64,000 bases of DNA, from assembly GCA_902496295.1 (NCBI GenBank), contig CABVAF010000004.1, positions 20,545 through 84,544 of the forward strand, written 5' to 3'. A program made the translations under genes and the position numbers. Of the stretch, positions 17,261 to 26,317 are shown one piece after another (the first letter of the stretch is position 1; the number at the start of each line of letters is the position of its first letter). The stretch is from an uncultured Clostridium sp. GTDB lineage: Bacteria; Bacillota; Clostridia; TANB77; CAG-508. The notes below the pieces were generated by a model. It saw only the letters and a program-made list of their open reading frames with translations. It was not told the origin of the DNA and searched no databases.

Positions 17261-17274
17261 TGTTTTATCCCAAA

Positions 17275-17304
17275 GGAGACGCTGCAACTGTAGCGTCTCC
17301 TTTA
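17275..17304 (+). terminator. GC-rich rho-independent terminator
   Basis: A perfect 9-bp stem GGAGACGCT (17275-17283) pairs with 17292-17300, 8-base loop, then TTTATCT. Confidence 0.85.
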
Positions 17305-17334
17305 TCTGTTAAGTATATATTTTTTATTAATACA

Positions 17335-17742
17335 TTATTGTATTAGGTTATTTTTTAAACAATAGGGGATTACCTCATTTTTTAAAGTATTAGATAATAT
17401 TGCATCAGTATGAGAGGTATCGTACCATAAAAAGTTTTCTATTTCATCAGAAGTGGTTAAATCTCCTTGTAGAACGTCATTATATTTGAATACATAAAAA
17501 TGTATTTTTTTAGATGGGTCACTAGTTGCAATTTCATCAAAGTCCATAACTAAATTAAACTTGCTTTCATCAAATATTGCACTACTTCCAAGTTCTTCGT
17601 GGCATTCACGAATTGCTGCTTGGATAGGAGTTTCTCCAGGTTCAACTTTTCCTCCAATCATTTGGTATGTGGCTCTTTTTCTTGGTTTATCTATTAATAG
17701 TTTGTTATCTTTAAAAAACATAGTTCCAACAACTTCTAACAT
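17335..17742 (-). CDS. NUDIX hydrolase
   Basis: 135 residues, a single NUDIX domain that hydrolyses a nucleoside diphosphate linked to another group. The NUDIX box is complete: GKVEPGE, then RECHEELG (G-x5-E-x7-REx2EExG), at about residues 31-53, giving the metal-binding glutamates. The upstream DKPRKRATYQMIG segment is typical of MutT/8-oxo-dGTPase-like or house-cleaning members. The substrate cannot be read from sequence. It is followed on the same strand by nothing obvious; the PPC-domain gene upstream may share its transcript. Confidence 0.9.
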   Translation of the reverse strand: MLEVVGTMFFKDNKLLIDKPRKRATYQMIGGKVEPGETPIQAAIRECHEELGSSAIFDESKFNLVMDFDEIATSDPSKKIHFYVFKYNDVLQGDLTTSDEIENFLWYDTSHTDAILSNTLKNEVIPYCLKNNLIQ

Positions 17743-17864
17743 ATTTTTAATTCCTTTCGACTTTATATTTGAAATAAATTATTTTAAATTAAATTTGTTA
17801 ACCAATTAATTATTTATCTAAAAATTTAAAAAAGTTTCTTTTATAAAAAGCGCAAGTCATAAAT

Positions 17865-18284
17865 TTAAAACTTAAATAAATTTAGTCCAATGTCCTCATC
17901 AAAATATCTATCAACTTTTCCATCGATAATATTAATTACCATTTCACAAGTTGCACTAACAATAGCTTTATTTAAATGACCACCAAATACTTCGCCTTTA
18001 TCATTTCCTGCACTCATATGTATATGTGTATAAAATTCGTTATTCATTGTATTAATAGTACCTGTTAAAGAAACTATTTCAAAATTACCTTTAAAAGTAT
18101 TTGAATAATATTTCTTTTCGTCAGTCTTAAAAACTCCAACAGTGAAGTCATTTGTGGCACCAAGTGCATTAATATTGGCAAGTTTAATATTTTCTTTTAA
18201 AGCAATTTCCTTTATTTTTTCCAAAATTTCTTCACCCTTATCAATTCTTGCTACAATTGTGTTATTAAATTTTCTATATTCCAT
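17865..18284 (-). CDS. PPC/DUF296-domain protein
   Basis: 139 residues, matching the plants-and-prokaryotes-conserved (PPC, DUF296) domain, a small trimeric fold; some family members bind DNA. Diagnostic segments are the N-terminal FNNTIVARIDKGEEILEKI, the central INALGA turn, the metal-like histidine motif HIHMSAGND and GGHLNKAIV. In bacteria it is usually a single-domain cytoplasmic protein of unknown role. It lies between the NUDIX gene and the membrane protein at 18332, all on the minus strand. Confidence 0.85.
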   Translation of the reverse strand: MEYRKFNNTIVARIDKGEEILEKIKEIALKENIKLANINALGATNDFTVGVFKTDEKKYYSNTFKGNFEIVSLTGTINTMNNEFYTHIHMSAGNDKGEVFGGHLNKAIVSATCEMVINIIDGKVDRYFDEDIGLNLFKF

Positions 18285-18331
18285 TTTTCCATTGTATGAT
18301 ATATTAAAAAATAATCATACTTCTCCTTTCT

Positions 18332-20098
18332 TTATTTTTCTGTATTTTCTAAAGCATTTTCCTTATTTTCTAATAATTTATGCTTTCCTTTAAAATGTAC
18401 AACTATTAAATAAATTATATAACCAACTATTGTTACAAGTGAAATTACCATACAAATTTTATGAAGTGTTGTTGCATGATATTCTACATTAATATGTCCA
18501 TTCATTTCTTCATCTAAATTTACTTGTATAAATCCATTATTTGATTCTGTTACTTCTAAAGTTTTTGTAGTGCTATTTGAAGAATCAAGAGGGGTATATG
18601 TTACCACATATCCTTTGTAATATAAATATGGTAGTTCTACAACGGTATTTTCTTTAACATTAGAAATGTCAAAATCTAATACTCCATTTACTTTATTTTC
18701 GTTTGAAATAGTGGCTTCTCCATAAGTTATAATAGATTTATTTTCTCTATTCATTGTGTAATCAAAATTATCTATGGCTTTTTGTGGCCAATATTCTAAA
18801 TAAGAAGAATATCTACTAACTTGCCAATTATAGTCTATAACTTCAGGTTCTTCAAAGTATGCATTGTCCTTTACTTGGTAGTCTAAGTTAGATATAAAGT
18901 GTAGTGCATAAAATCCAGAAAATACAATAACTGCTATAGTAACTATTGTTTGCCCAATTATTTTGCTTTTTTCTTGCCATTCGTTCATTAAAATATCAAT
19001 TAAAAGTTTAAAGTTTATTCCAGCAACAATAGAGAAGAAGAATATTATAAATCCAACCATTCTCCATGGGAATTGTATCATTTGTAATGGGTCTGGCATG
19101 AAATACCAAGGGGTAATAAATGTTGCCATAACACAAGATACAATTCCTCCAATAAGCATAAATTTATAAGTAGGTATTTCTTTTGTTTTTTTGTATACAA
19201 AAGGTGTAATTACTAATCCAAGTAGTAATAATACTCCAATATTAAAGAAACGACCTTCTTGGCTAATTCCATTAAAGTAAGAGAAAACTAACTCTATAGG
19301 GTTTAATGCACTACCTTGTACAGATTCATTAGTATACATTTTTCTAGAAACTTCATATTTAGTTCCAGCCATTTGTTCCATAAGTGGACCATAGAAAAAT
19401 AGTACAGCTAAAATTATTATTAAAGTAGAAACTATAAAACTTTTTAGTATTTTTTTGTCTTTTAATTTCTTGATGTTAACAAGTACATAGAATAGTCCTA
19501 TTAGGAATGTATACATTGTACTTATATTGTGAGATAAGACCAGTCCAATTGTACCAAATACATATATGTATGACTTTTCAGTTTTACCACTAAATAACAA
19601 GTATACCCCTCGCAAAACAATAGGTGTAAATATAAAACCAGCAATTTCTCCAACTGCAAGTCTTGTATATGCATTAAGCATACGGTATGGTGCACACATA
19701 TAAAATATTGCAGAAAGCATTGCAGCAAATTTATTGTTAGAAATTGTCCTTACCAACTGATACATTGCTATTCCAGAAAGCACAAAAGTAAGGAATATAA
19801 ATATTTTCATAGCTGTTACAACATTATTTGTTAAAAACGCAAAAACTACATTAATTACAGTTGAAACAGGTGGATAAAATAAATTCCAAGGAAATCCAAA
19901 TCCTAAAGAAAAACGTTGTACTATAAAAGGACTTTCTCCATTTTCTATTTGCTCAATTGTTCCAATAGTTCTGGAGATATGAAATTCTCCATCATCTCCT
20001 GTGTGTATACCTTCCTGAAATAGAGGAATACACATAATTAAAGCTACTCCAATTATTATTAAATAGTAAACTATGTTTTTTGATAATATTTTTTTCAT
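18332..20098 (-). CDS. GT-C-like polytopic membrane protein (PTPS-related membrane family)
   Basis: 588 residues with about 10-12 TM helices and a soluble beta-rich C-terminal region before a last TM helix. The first external loop has HTGDDGEFHISR, an acidic DD-x2-E-x-H motif typical of GT-C-fold glycosyltransferases, and FPWNLFYPPVST follows. This matches the membrane family annotated as 6-pyruvoyl-tetrahydropterin synthase-related, thought to be lipid-linked sugar transferases or flippase-associated proteins. The name is historical and implies no pterin chemistry. It probably acts in cell-surface glycan synthesis. Specificity unknown. Confidence 0.75.
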   Translation of the reverse strand: MKKILSKNIVYYLIIIGVALIMCIPLFQEGIHTGDDGEFHISRTIGTIEQIENGESPFIVQRFSLGFGFPWNLFYPPVSTVINVVFAFLTNNVVTAMKIFIFLTFVLSGIAMYQLVRTISNNKFAAMLSAIFYMCAPYRMLNAYTRLAVGEIAGFIFTPIVLRGVYLLFSGKTEKSYIYVFGTIGLVLSHNISTMYTFLIGLFYVLVNIKKLKDKKILKSFIVSTLIIILAVLFFYGPLMEQMAGTKYEVSRKMYTNESVQGSALNPIELVFSYFNGISQEGRFFNIGVLLLLGLVITPFVYKKTKEIPTYKFMLIGGIVSCVMATFITPWYFMPDPLQMIQFPWRMVGFIIFFFSIVAGINFKLLIDILMNEWQEKSKIIGQTIVTIAVIVFSGFYALHFISNLDYQVKDNAYFEEPEVIDYNWQVSRYSSYLEYWPQKAIDNFDYTMNRENKSIITYGEATISNENKVNGVLDFDISNVKENTVVELPYLYYKGYVVTYTPLDSSNSTTKTLEVTESNNGFIQVNLDEEMNGHINVEYHATTLHKICMVISLVTIVGYIIYLIVVHFKGKHKLLENKENALENTEK

Positions 20099-20495
20099 AA
20101 TACTCTCCCTTTTGTAATGAATAAAGACATTACTATATTTATTTCAAAATGATTATACACTAAGAAAAATGATTATTCAATATTATAATTTTTTATTATG
20201 TGAGTAATATTAGCTAAAATTGTAAAAAATAAAAGTAGTGGAAACAAGCTTAATAGAAAAAAATAAAATGCAACTAAAATGTAATGCAAAAGTAATATAA
20301 ATGTAATATGAAAATGCAAGATAAAGTGATATAATTCATGCTATACGATACAAACAAAAGGAATAAGGCGTTCTACAATTTACTAATCATATAAAAAATG
20401 AGCAAAAAATTAACTACATTTATATAAAGAATGATTAATAAAGAAAAAAAGTGGAAATAATAACAAAAGAATGGAATTTTGGGGAGGAAAAAGTA
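20099..20495. promoter_or_regulatory. Divergent intergenic region with extended -10 promoter
   Basis: About 400 bases without a gene, very AT-rich. TGA-TATAAT at 20327-20335 is an extended -10 pointing toward the DGR target gene, giving a leader of about 150 bases before the ATG at 20496. GGGGAGG (20481-20487) is the ribosome binding site. No clear riboswitch fold was recognised. Confidence 0.5.
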
Positions 20496-21942
20496 ATGGA
20501 TAAAACAAAAGTAGAAAGCACAAGAAAAGCATTAAAAATGAGCAATAACAAGCGGAATAACATTAATAGCGTTGGTTGTAACAATAGTAGTTTTGTTGAT
20601 TTTAGCAGGAATAACAATAAGCTTAGTATTTAGTGAAAATGGAATAATAGCAAAAGCAAGAGAAGCAGCAGAAAAAACAAACCAAGCAGCAATAAATGAG
20701 CAAGAAGAAATGAATAAATTAGCAGATTATATGAGTAATATGGTAAATGGAATAGGTGGAGGAAGTACACCAGAGAAGCCTGGATTACCAAGTGATGGAA
20801 GTTATAGTGAATTAAAAGGAGTAAACACACCAAATTTAGGAGAAGGAATGACAGCAATAAAGTGGAATGGAAGTGCGTGGGTAGAAACAACAGGAGACGA
20901 TGAAGAATGGTATGATTATTCAGCAAAGAAGTGGGCAAATGCAAAAACAAGTGATGGAAGTATGTGGGTATGGATACCAAGATATGCATATAGTATAACA
21001 AGTGGATATCATAGTAGTACAACAGGAATAATAGAAGTAGAGTTCATGAAGGGAACAAGTAAAGAAAGTGCAAGTGGAAGAAAAAGCTTTAATAATGCGA
21101 GTGGACAAGGAAATTGGAATATCCATCCAGCATTTACTTATGGAAGTACAGTAAGTGGAATATGGGTAGCAAAATTTGAGGCAAGTAGTGTGGAAGGAAA
21201 TAGTAATAGCAGTAGTGGAGATAATGTAACAACAAAAACATTACAAGTAAAACCAGGAGTATCAAGTTGGAGATATATAACAATAAGTAATATGTATGAT
21301 GTGTGCTTAAATTATAATACAACATTAAATAGCCATTTAATGAAAAATGATGAATGGGGAGCAGTAGCATATTTAAGTAAAAGTGAGTATGGAAAAGAAA
21401 CAGAAGAAGTATGGATAAATAATAGTAGTAGTTTCATAACAGGTTCAGCAGGAAATAGTGCAGTAGCAGGTACATATACAGGAACTACAAATGATTATAC
21501 GAGTACACAAGGGGTAAAAGCAAGTACAACAGGAAATGTGTATGGAGTGTATGACATGAGCGGAGGAGCATGGGAAAGAACAGCAGCATATGTAAATAAT
21601 GGAAATAGTAGTTTAACGAGTTATGGAAACAGCTTAGTAAATGGAGATGCAAAAACGAAGAATGTGTATACGATGGGAAGTGGAGATACGTGGCTAGCGA
21701 ACTATAATGCAAATGCGAGTAAGTACGGAGATGCGGTATATGAAACATCGAGCGATAGTGCTAGCCCATGGAACTTATCGTGGTACGCCGATTACTCTAA
21801 CTTTCCTTACACGAGCATTCCTTTCTTCATTCGTGGGGGCGGTTACGGCAATACTACGGGTACTGGCGTGTTCTGTTTCAACTATGCTAATGGTGCTGCT
21901 TACAACGATGGTTCGTTCCGTCCGGTCTTGGTCGCACTTTAA
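20496..21942 (+). CDS. Prepilin-like DGR target protein with FGE/lectin-type variable tail (leader frameshifted)
   Basis: Predicted surface-displayed ligand-binding protein. From ATG 20496 a 19-residue basic leader (MDKTKVESTRKALKMSNNK) runs into G and ITLIALVVTIVVLLILAG, a classic class III prepilin signal. The join needs removal of one base: C20553 separates AAG from GGA and shifts the frame. Downstream, the main frame is open to the stop. After a helical stalk (about 25 residues beyond the membrane segment) comes a formylglycine-generating-enzyme/sulfatase-modifying, C-type-lectin-like domain: WVWIPRYAY, GIWVAKFEAS, GVYDMSGGAWERTAAYV. It ends with FIRGGGYGN and FRPVLVAL, the layout of DGR variable proteins. 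Codon use changes sharply near 21775. TTG 20572 is not a credible start because it deletes the leader. Confidence 0.8.
21775..21942 (+). other. Diversity-generating retroelement variable region (VR)
   Basis: The last 160 or so bases of the prepilin-like gene. From 21841 to 21912, 22 of 24 codons end in C or T, and most (TAC, GGC, ACT, GCT, GAT, GGT, AAT, AAC) are one- or two-step A-substitution products of AAC/AAT, the pattern left by adenine-directed mutagenic retrohoming. The rest of the gene uses mainly A-ending codons and AGA arginine; this block uses CGT. The invariant 3' end (TTCCGTCCGGTCTTGGTC) is G/C-rich, like an IMH site. Template repeat, Avd and reverse transcriptase are not in this window. 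Confidence 0.75.
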
Positions 21943-21949
21943 TGTGACC
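21930..21949 (+). repeat. Hairpin at the 3' edge of the VR
   Basis: GGT and CAC (21930-21937, with a 2-base CG bulge) pair with GTGACC (21944-21949) around a 6-base loop, straddling the stop codon. DGR targets often carry a hairpin just after the VR that stimulates homing. This one is short and imperfect. Confidence 0.45.
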
Positions 21950-22146
21950 TTGCCAAATATACCCCTAAATGGCACAGAAAGGTACTAAAAACTGCCAAAA
22001 AGACAATTAGGAGACTACGATTATTCTAAAACGTGACAAAATGGCTTAAAACGAAAAATAGAGCTTTGGTTCAATTTCTAAAAAAATAAAATGTGGAAAA
22101 GTAATTATATAAATAATTTATAAAAAAATATGTAGAAATATATAAC
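21950..22146. other. 3' untranslated stretch after the DGR target
   Basis: About 200 bases with no credible gene on either strand. A weak TGCCA...TGGCA stem lies near 21951-21974, and composition falls back to host-like A/T after about 22040. The first 70 bases are still richer in C/G and may belong to a transferred cassette. Confidence 0.4.
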
Positions 22147-22183
22147 GTGATATGATATGAAAAGATTATCATATCACTTTTTT
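22147..22183 (+). terminator. Rho-independent terminator downstream of the DGR target
   Basis: A perfect 11-bp stem GTGATATGATA (22147-22157) pairs with 22167-22177, followed by TTTTTT. Confidence 0.9.
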
Positions 22184-22251
22184 ATATGGAAAAAGTATAA
22201 AAATATAATTTTGATAGATTTACCAAAACTCTACACATTTGGAAAAAAATA

Positions 22252-22260
22252 TGTTATACT
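22252..22260 (+). promoter_or_regulatory. Extended -10 promoter of ftsY
   Basis: TGT-TATACT at 22252-22260, 31 bases before the ftsY start; the -35 is weak. Confidence 0.55.
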
Positions 22261-22290
22261 AAATAATGTATTAAATTAAGAAGGGAGAAC

Positions 22291-23232
22291 ATGGCAAACA
22301 TAAAAGTGCCATGCAAAATACAAATGGGATTTTTTGATAAGTTAAAACAAGGTTTAAGTAAAACAAAACAGTCATTTAATGATAAAGTAAATAATGTATT
22401 TAGTACATTTAGAAAAGTAGATGAAGAGTTATTAGAGGAGCTAGAAGAGGCACTAATAATGTCAGATGTGGGAGTAGAAACATCAACTAAAATTATTGGA
22501 AAATTAAGAGATAGAATAAAAAAACAAAATTTAAAAGAGGCAGAAGAAGTAAAACAAGTTTTAAGAGAAGAAATACAAAACATCTTTGATGAAGTAGACA
22601 ATAGCTTACATTTAGAAACAAAGCCATCTGTTATACTAGTTGTAGGAGTAAATGGTGTTGGTAAAACTACTTCTATAGGTAAAATTACAAATAGACTAAA
22701 ACAAGATGGTAAAAAAGTTGTAATTGCCGCAGCAGACACATTTAGAGCAGCGGCAGTAGAACAACTTGAAATTTGGGCAAATAGAGCAGGTTGTCCAATT
22801 GTAAAAAAAGAAGAGGGAGCAGACCCCGCATCTGTGGTATATGACGCTATTAAGAAAACAAAAGAAGAAAATGCAGATGTTTTAATATGCGACACGGCAG
22901 GAAGACTTCACAATAAAAAATATTTAATGGATGAGCTTGAAAAGATAAAAAGAGTTATAGACAAAGAACTTCCAGACGCATCTAAAGAAATTCTTTTGGT
23001 ATTAGATGCAACAACAGGACAAAATGCAATTTTGCAAGTTCAAGCGTTTAAAGAAACTGTAGATATAACAGGACTTGTTTTAACAAAGCTAGATGGTACA
23101 GCAAAAGGTGGTGTTGTAATAGGTATAACAAACGAAAACCATATGCCTGTTAAGTTTATAGGAGTAGGCGAGCAAATAGACGATATGGAAGTATTTAATA
23201 GCAAAGATTTTGTTAAAGCAATAATAGAATAA
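22291..23232 (+). CDS. ftsY: Signal recognition particle receptor FtsY
   Basis: GTPase receptor that docks SRP-ribosome complexes at the membrane. The N domain is helical (FFDKLKQGLSKTKQSFNDK), followed by the G domain with P-loop GVNGVGKTTSIGK, DTFRAAAVEQL, DTAGR and TKLDGTAKGG. At 313 residues it lacks the long acidic A domain of enteric FtsY, as is normal in Firmicutes. AAGGGAG is spaced well for the ATG at 22291; the family-typical MGFFDKL start at 22324 has no binding site, so an 11-residue extension is likely. It stands alone here, without ffh or smc. Confidence 0.95.
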   Translation: MANIKVPCKIQMGFFDKLKQGLSKTKQSFNDKVNNVFSTFRKVDEELLEELEEALIMSDVGVETSTKIIGKLRDRIKKQNLKEAEEVKQVLREEIQNIFDEVDNSLHLETKPSVILVVGVNGVGKTTSIGKITNRLKQDGKKVVIAAADTFRAAAVEQLEIWANRAGCPIVKKEEGADPASVVYDAIKKTKEENADVLICDTAGRLHNKKYLMDELEKIKRVIDKELPDASKEILLVLDATTGQNAILQVQAFKETVDITGLVLTKLDGTAKGGVVIGITNENHMPVKFIGVGEQIDDMEVFNSKDFVKAIIE

Positions 23233-23319
23233 AATTTAAACTTCTTATAAATAGAACAATTTAAGTTTTTAGATTAAATATAAAATCATCTATAAAAAGT
23301 AACAAGAAAGGAGATTTTA

Positions 23320-26244
23320 ATGGATAATAAAAACTCTAATGTAGATAAGCAAGAAAATATTGGGGATGCAGTAAATGTAAAAACAGAAGTAAAAGAAGAA
23401 AATAAAACTAAAGAGCCAAAGTCTATGAAAAAGAAAAGCAGAATGTATCTTGTACTACTATTTTTAGTAATTACTGCAATTGTAATGTATGTAATATATA
23501 GAGGAAATTATCTAGAAATATTAGAACTTGGAGAAAACTATTTACCAATATTCTGGAGAAATATTGCTTATATAACTATTACATTTGCAATAAACTTTTT
23601 AGTGCTTTTTATATTAATATACTTAACAAATAGAAAGATAAAAAAAGGTTTGCAACCATTTTTTGATGAAGAAAAAAGAAAAATGCCCAAACTTTTAAAT
23701 AAGTCACTTGCTTTTATATTATCTGTTTTAGTAAGTGGTTTAACAACTTCTGTTTTGCTAGATAAAGTAATGTTGTGCTTTAATAGTGCTGGTTTTGGTA
23801 TAAATGACCCAGTTATGAATTATGATATTGGATATTTTGTATTTCAAAAACCATTTATAGAATTTATTTTATTATATGCAATGGGTATAGTAGTAGGTTT
23901 AACAATATATGCAGCTCTTTATTATATTATTGCAATAAACCACTATTTTGATGGAGTAGATAGAGAGACTTTAAGAAAAAGTCCATTAATAAAACAAGCT
24001 TTAGTTAATTTAAGAGTACTAGCTGTACTTCTTGGAGTATTTATTGTTATATGGACTCAAAGTATTGGCACACAAAAATTTATGACACTAGAACAAGATA
24101 GCTTATCTTATTCTTTATATGGTGCAGGAGTAGCAGATACAACCATACAGCTTTGGGGCTATAGAATATTAGCTGTTGTAATAGTGGTATCTATATTTAT
24201 AGCTGTAAAATACATAAATTTAAAACAAAGCAAGAAAGTACTTTTATCACTAATGGTAGTACCAATATATATGATAGCAATGTTTTTAGTTTTATTTGGA
24301 TTTCAAGCTTTCTTTGTTAATTCAAATGAGCTTGACAAAGAAAAGTCAAATATTGCAGCAAATATAGATTATACTAAACAAGCATATAACATAAATGTAG
24401 AAGAAGTTAATTTGACAGATGAAGGCACTCTTACTAAGGAAGATATAACTAATAACAGTAATCTTTTAGATAATATTGCTTTAGTAAATAGCGATATTGT
24501 TCTACAAGACTTAAACGCATTACACACAAATAAAGGATATTATGCATATAGAAATACGCAAATTGCTCAAAAAACAATAAATGGGGAAACACAATTAGTG
24601 TACATCTCTCCAAGGGAAATTGTAAGTAGTGAAGGAACATATAACAATAAAACATATGAGTATACTCATGGATTTGGAACAATTGTAACATCTGCAACAG
24701 ATATAGATGAAAAGGGTAACTTAGTAAATTTACAAAAAGGTTTTGATAATGAGGATAATGTTTTAGAAATTTCAGAGCCAAGAATTTATTTTGGAACTCA
24801 AACAAACGATACAGTTGTTACAAACAGTAAAACTAAAAAGGAGTTTGACTACCCAGTAACAGACAAGGGAAGCACAAAAAATGAGGAAAATACTTATGAT
24901 GGAAATGCAGGATTAAATCTTGGATTTTTGGACAGATTAATATTAGCGATAAAGGAGCAAGACTTAAAACTAGCTTTTTCAAGTGATGTAACAGATGAAA
25001 GCAAGATATTAATAAATAGAAATATAACAGAAAGAGCAAAAACTTTATTACCAGACTTAATTTATGATGAGAATCCATATATTATAATAGATGAGAATGG
25101 AAAACTTATATGGGTATTAGATGCATATACAACATCAAATAATTATCCATATTCACAAAAAATAACAATAGATACAAGTAATGGAAGAAAAGAAGTAAAT
25201 TATATAAGAAATTCTGTAAAAGTGTTAATAGATGCATATGATGGAACAATTAAATTTTATATAACTGATAAAACAGACCCAATAGCAATGGCATATTACA
25301 ATTTATATGATGGCTTATTTGAAGATAAAGATACACAAATACCAGAATATATAAGCAATCAATTTGTATATCCAAAATTTTTATATAAGATACAAGCTGA
25401 ATTAATTACAAGATATCATGATGTTCAACCAGATGTATTATACAGAAATGATGATGTTTGGAGCATTGCAACAAACAATATTAGTAAAGTGTCAACAAAA
25501 ACAGGAACAGAAATAGAACCATATTATACTATGGTACAAACAATTGAAAATGCAGAACCAGAGCTTGGATTGGTAATACCTTATACACCATATAATAAAC
25601 AAAATATGCTAGCATATATGGTAGGTACATATGAAAATGGTCAGCCACAACTTAAAATATATAAATATCCATCAGATAGTAATGTACTTGGACCAATGCA
25701 ATTAAATACTCAACTAGAACAAGATGAGAGAATTGCAAGTGAATTAGAAAGCTTAAACACTACAGGAACAAAGATAACAAAATATTTAATTGCTGTTCCA
25801 ATAGATAATAAAATATTGTATATAGAGCCAATATACCAACAATACATTAATGAAGAAGATTCGGTGCCTACTTTAAAAAGGGTAATTGCAGCTTCTGGAA
25901 ATAAAGTTGCAATTGGAAATACTTTAGAAGAAGCACTAACAAATTTAGTTTCTCAATATGCTGTTGACATAGAAGTAGAAAATACAGATAATATAGATGA
26001 CTTAATAGATGCAATAATTAGAGCAAATAATAATGTAAAAGAATCTGGTCAAAATGGAGATTGGACTATGATGGGAAAAGACATGGATAAATTACAAACA
26101 TTAATAGATCAGTTAAATACATTAGTAGAGGAGAAACGAAAAGAAGAACAAGAAAATACACAAACTAATACAATAAATAATAATGTAATGGATAATATTT
26201 ATGTAGAAAATAGCAGTGTAGCTAATGAAACAACCACTTGGTAA
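23320..26244 (+). CDS. UPF0182 family large membrane protein
   Basis: 974 residues. A charged cytoplasmic N-terminus of about 40 residues is followed by seven or so TM helices (about 42-340) and then a very large extracellular domain. The motif NDPVMNYDIGYFVFQKPF corresponds to the conserved DP-x3-D-I-G-F-Y-V-F-Q-L-P-F of UPF0182 (COG1615). Function is unknown in all members I know of. A Glu/Asn-rich tail with a coiled coil ends the protein. AAGGAG precedes the ATG. It is probably independent of ftsY, 87 bases upstream. Confidence 0.9.
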   Translation: MDNKNSNVDKQENIGDAVNVKTEVKEENKTKEPKSMKKKSRMYLVLLFLVITAIVMYVIYRGNYLEILELGENYLPIFWRNIAYITITFAINFLVLFILIYLTNRKIKKGLQPFFDEEKRKMPKLLNKSLAFILSVLVSGLTTSVLLDKVMLCFNSAGFGINDPVMNYDIGYFVFQKPFIEFILLYAMGIVVGLTIYAALYYIIAINHYFDGVDRETLRKSPLIKQALVNLRVLAVLLGVFIVIWTQSIGTQKFMTLEQDSLSYSLYGAGVADTTIQLWGYRILAVVIVVSIFIAVKYINLKQSKKVLLSLMVVPIYMIAMFLVLFGFQAFFVNSNELDKEKSNIAANIDYTKQAYNINVEEVNLTDEGTLTKEDITNNSNLLDNIALVNSDIVLQDLNALHTNKGYYAYRNTQIAQKTINGETQLVYISPREIVSSEGTYNNKTYEYTHGFGTIVTSATDIDEKGNLVNLQKGFDNEDNVLEISEPRIYFGTQTNDTVVTNSKTKKEFDYPVTDKGSTKNEENTYDGNAGLNLGFLDRLILAIKEQDLKLAFSSDVTDESKILINRNITERAKTLLPDLIYDENPYIIIDENGKLIWVLDAYTTSNNYPYSQKITIDTSNGRKEVNYIRNSVKVLIDAYDGTIKFYITDKTDPIAMAYYNLYDGLFEDKDTQIPEYISNQFVYPKFLYKIQAELITRYHDVQPDVLYRNDDVWSIATNNISKVSTKTGTEIEPYYTMVQTIENAEPELGLVIPYTPYNKQNMLAYMVGTYENGQPQLKIYKYPSDSNVLGPMQLNTQLEQDERIASELESLNTTGTKITKYLIAVPIDNKILYIEPIYQQYINEEDSVPTLKRVIAASGNKVAIGNTLEEALTNLVSQYAVDIEVENTDNIDDLIDAIIRANNNVKESGQNGDWTMMGKDMDKLQTLIDQLNTLVEEKRKEEQENTQTNTINNNVMDNIYVENSSVANETTTW

Positions 26245-26270
26245 AGCTTTTATAAAAATAGAAAAACTAG

Positions 26271-26314
26271 TATAATTTTAGCAAAAAAATCCACCCTAAT
26301 ATTGGGTGGATTTT
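26271..26314 (+). promoter_or_regulatory. -10 element and start-adjacent hairpin of the DUF5665 gene
   Basis: TATAAT (26271-26276) is followed at once by a perfect 11-bp hairpin (AAAATCCACCC 26286-26296 with 26304-26314). The right arm contains GGTGG, the only ribosome-binding-like sequence, 8 bases before ATG 26318. The hairpin would terminate the UPF0182 transcript and also cover the binding site of a transcript starting near 26283. Confidence 0.6.
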
Positions 26315-26317
26315 ACA

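Noticed and set aside
12050..17304. attL/attR direct repeats of the tRNA-Thr 3' end
   Set aside because: No convincing repeat of the tRNA end seen downstream by eye.
21485..21748. His/Leu/Ser-rich minus-strand ORFs across the DGR target
   Set aside because: Shadows of a low-complexity coding strand; no start signals.
20572..21942. TTG 20572 as the start of the prepilin-like gene
   Set aside because: It falls inside the hydrophobic helix, removes the leader and has no binding site; the true leader is one frame away from ATG 20496.
22254..22895. 213-residue minus-strand ORF over ftsY
   Set aside because: Fully antisense to a well-supported gene; Ser/Phe-rich shadow.
26306..26317. Upstream ATG for the DUF5665 gene
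   Set aside because: It lies inside the hairpin stem and leaves no room for a binding site.
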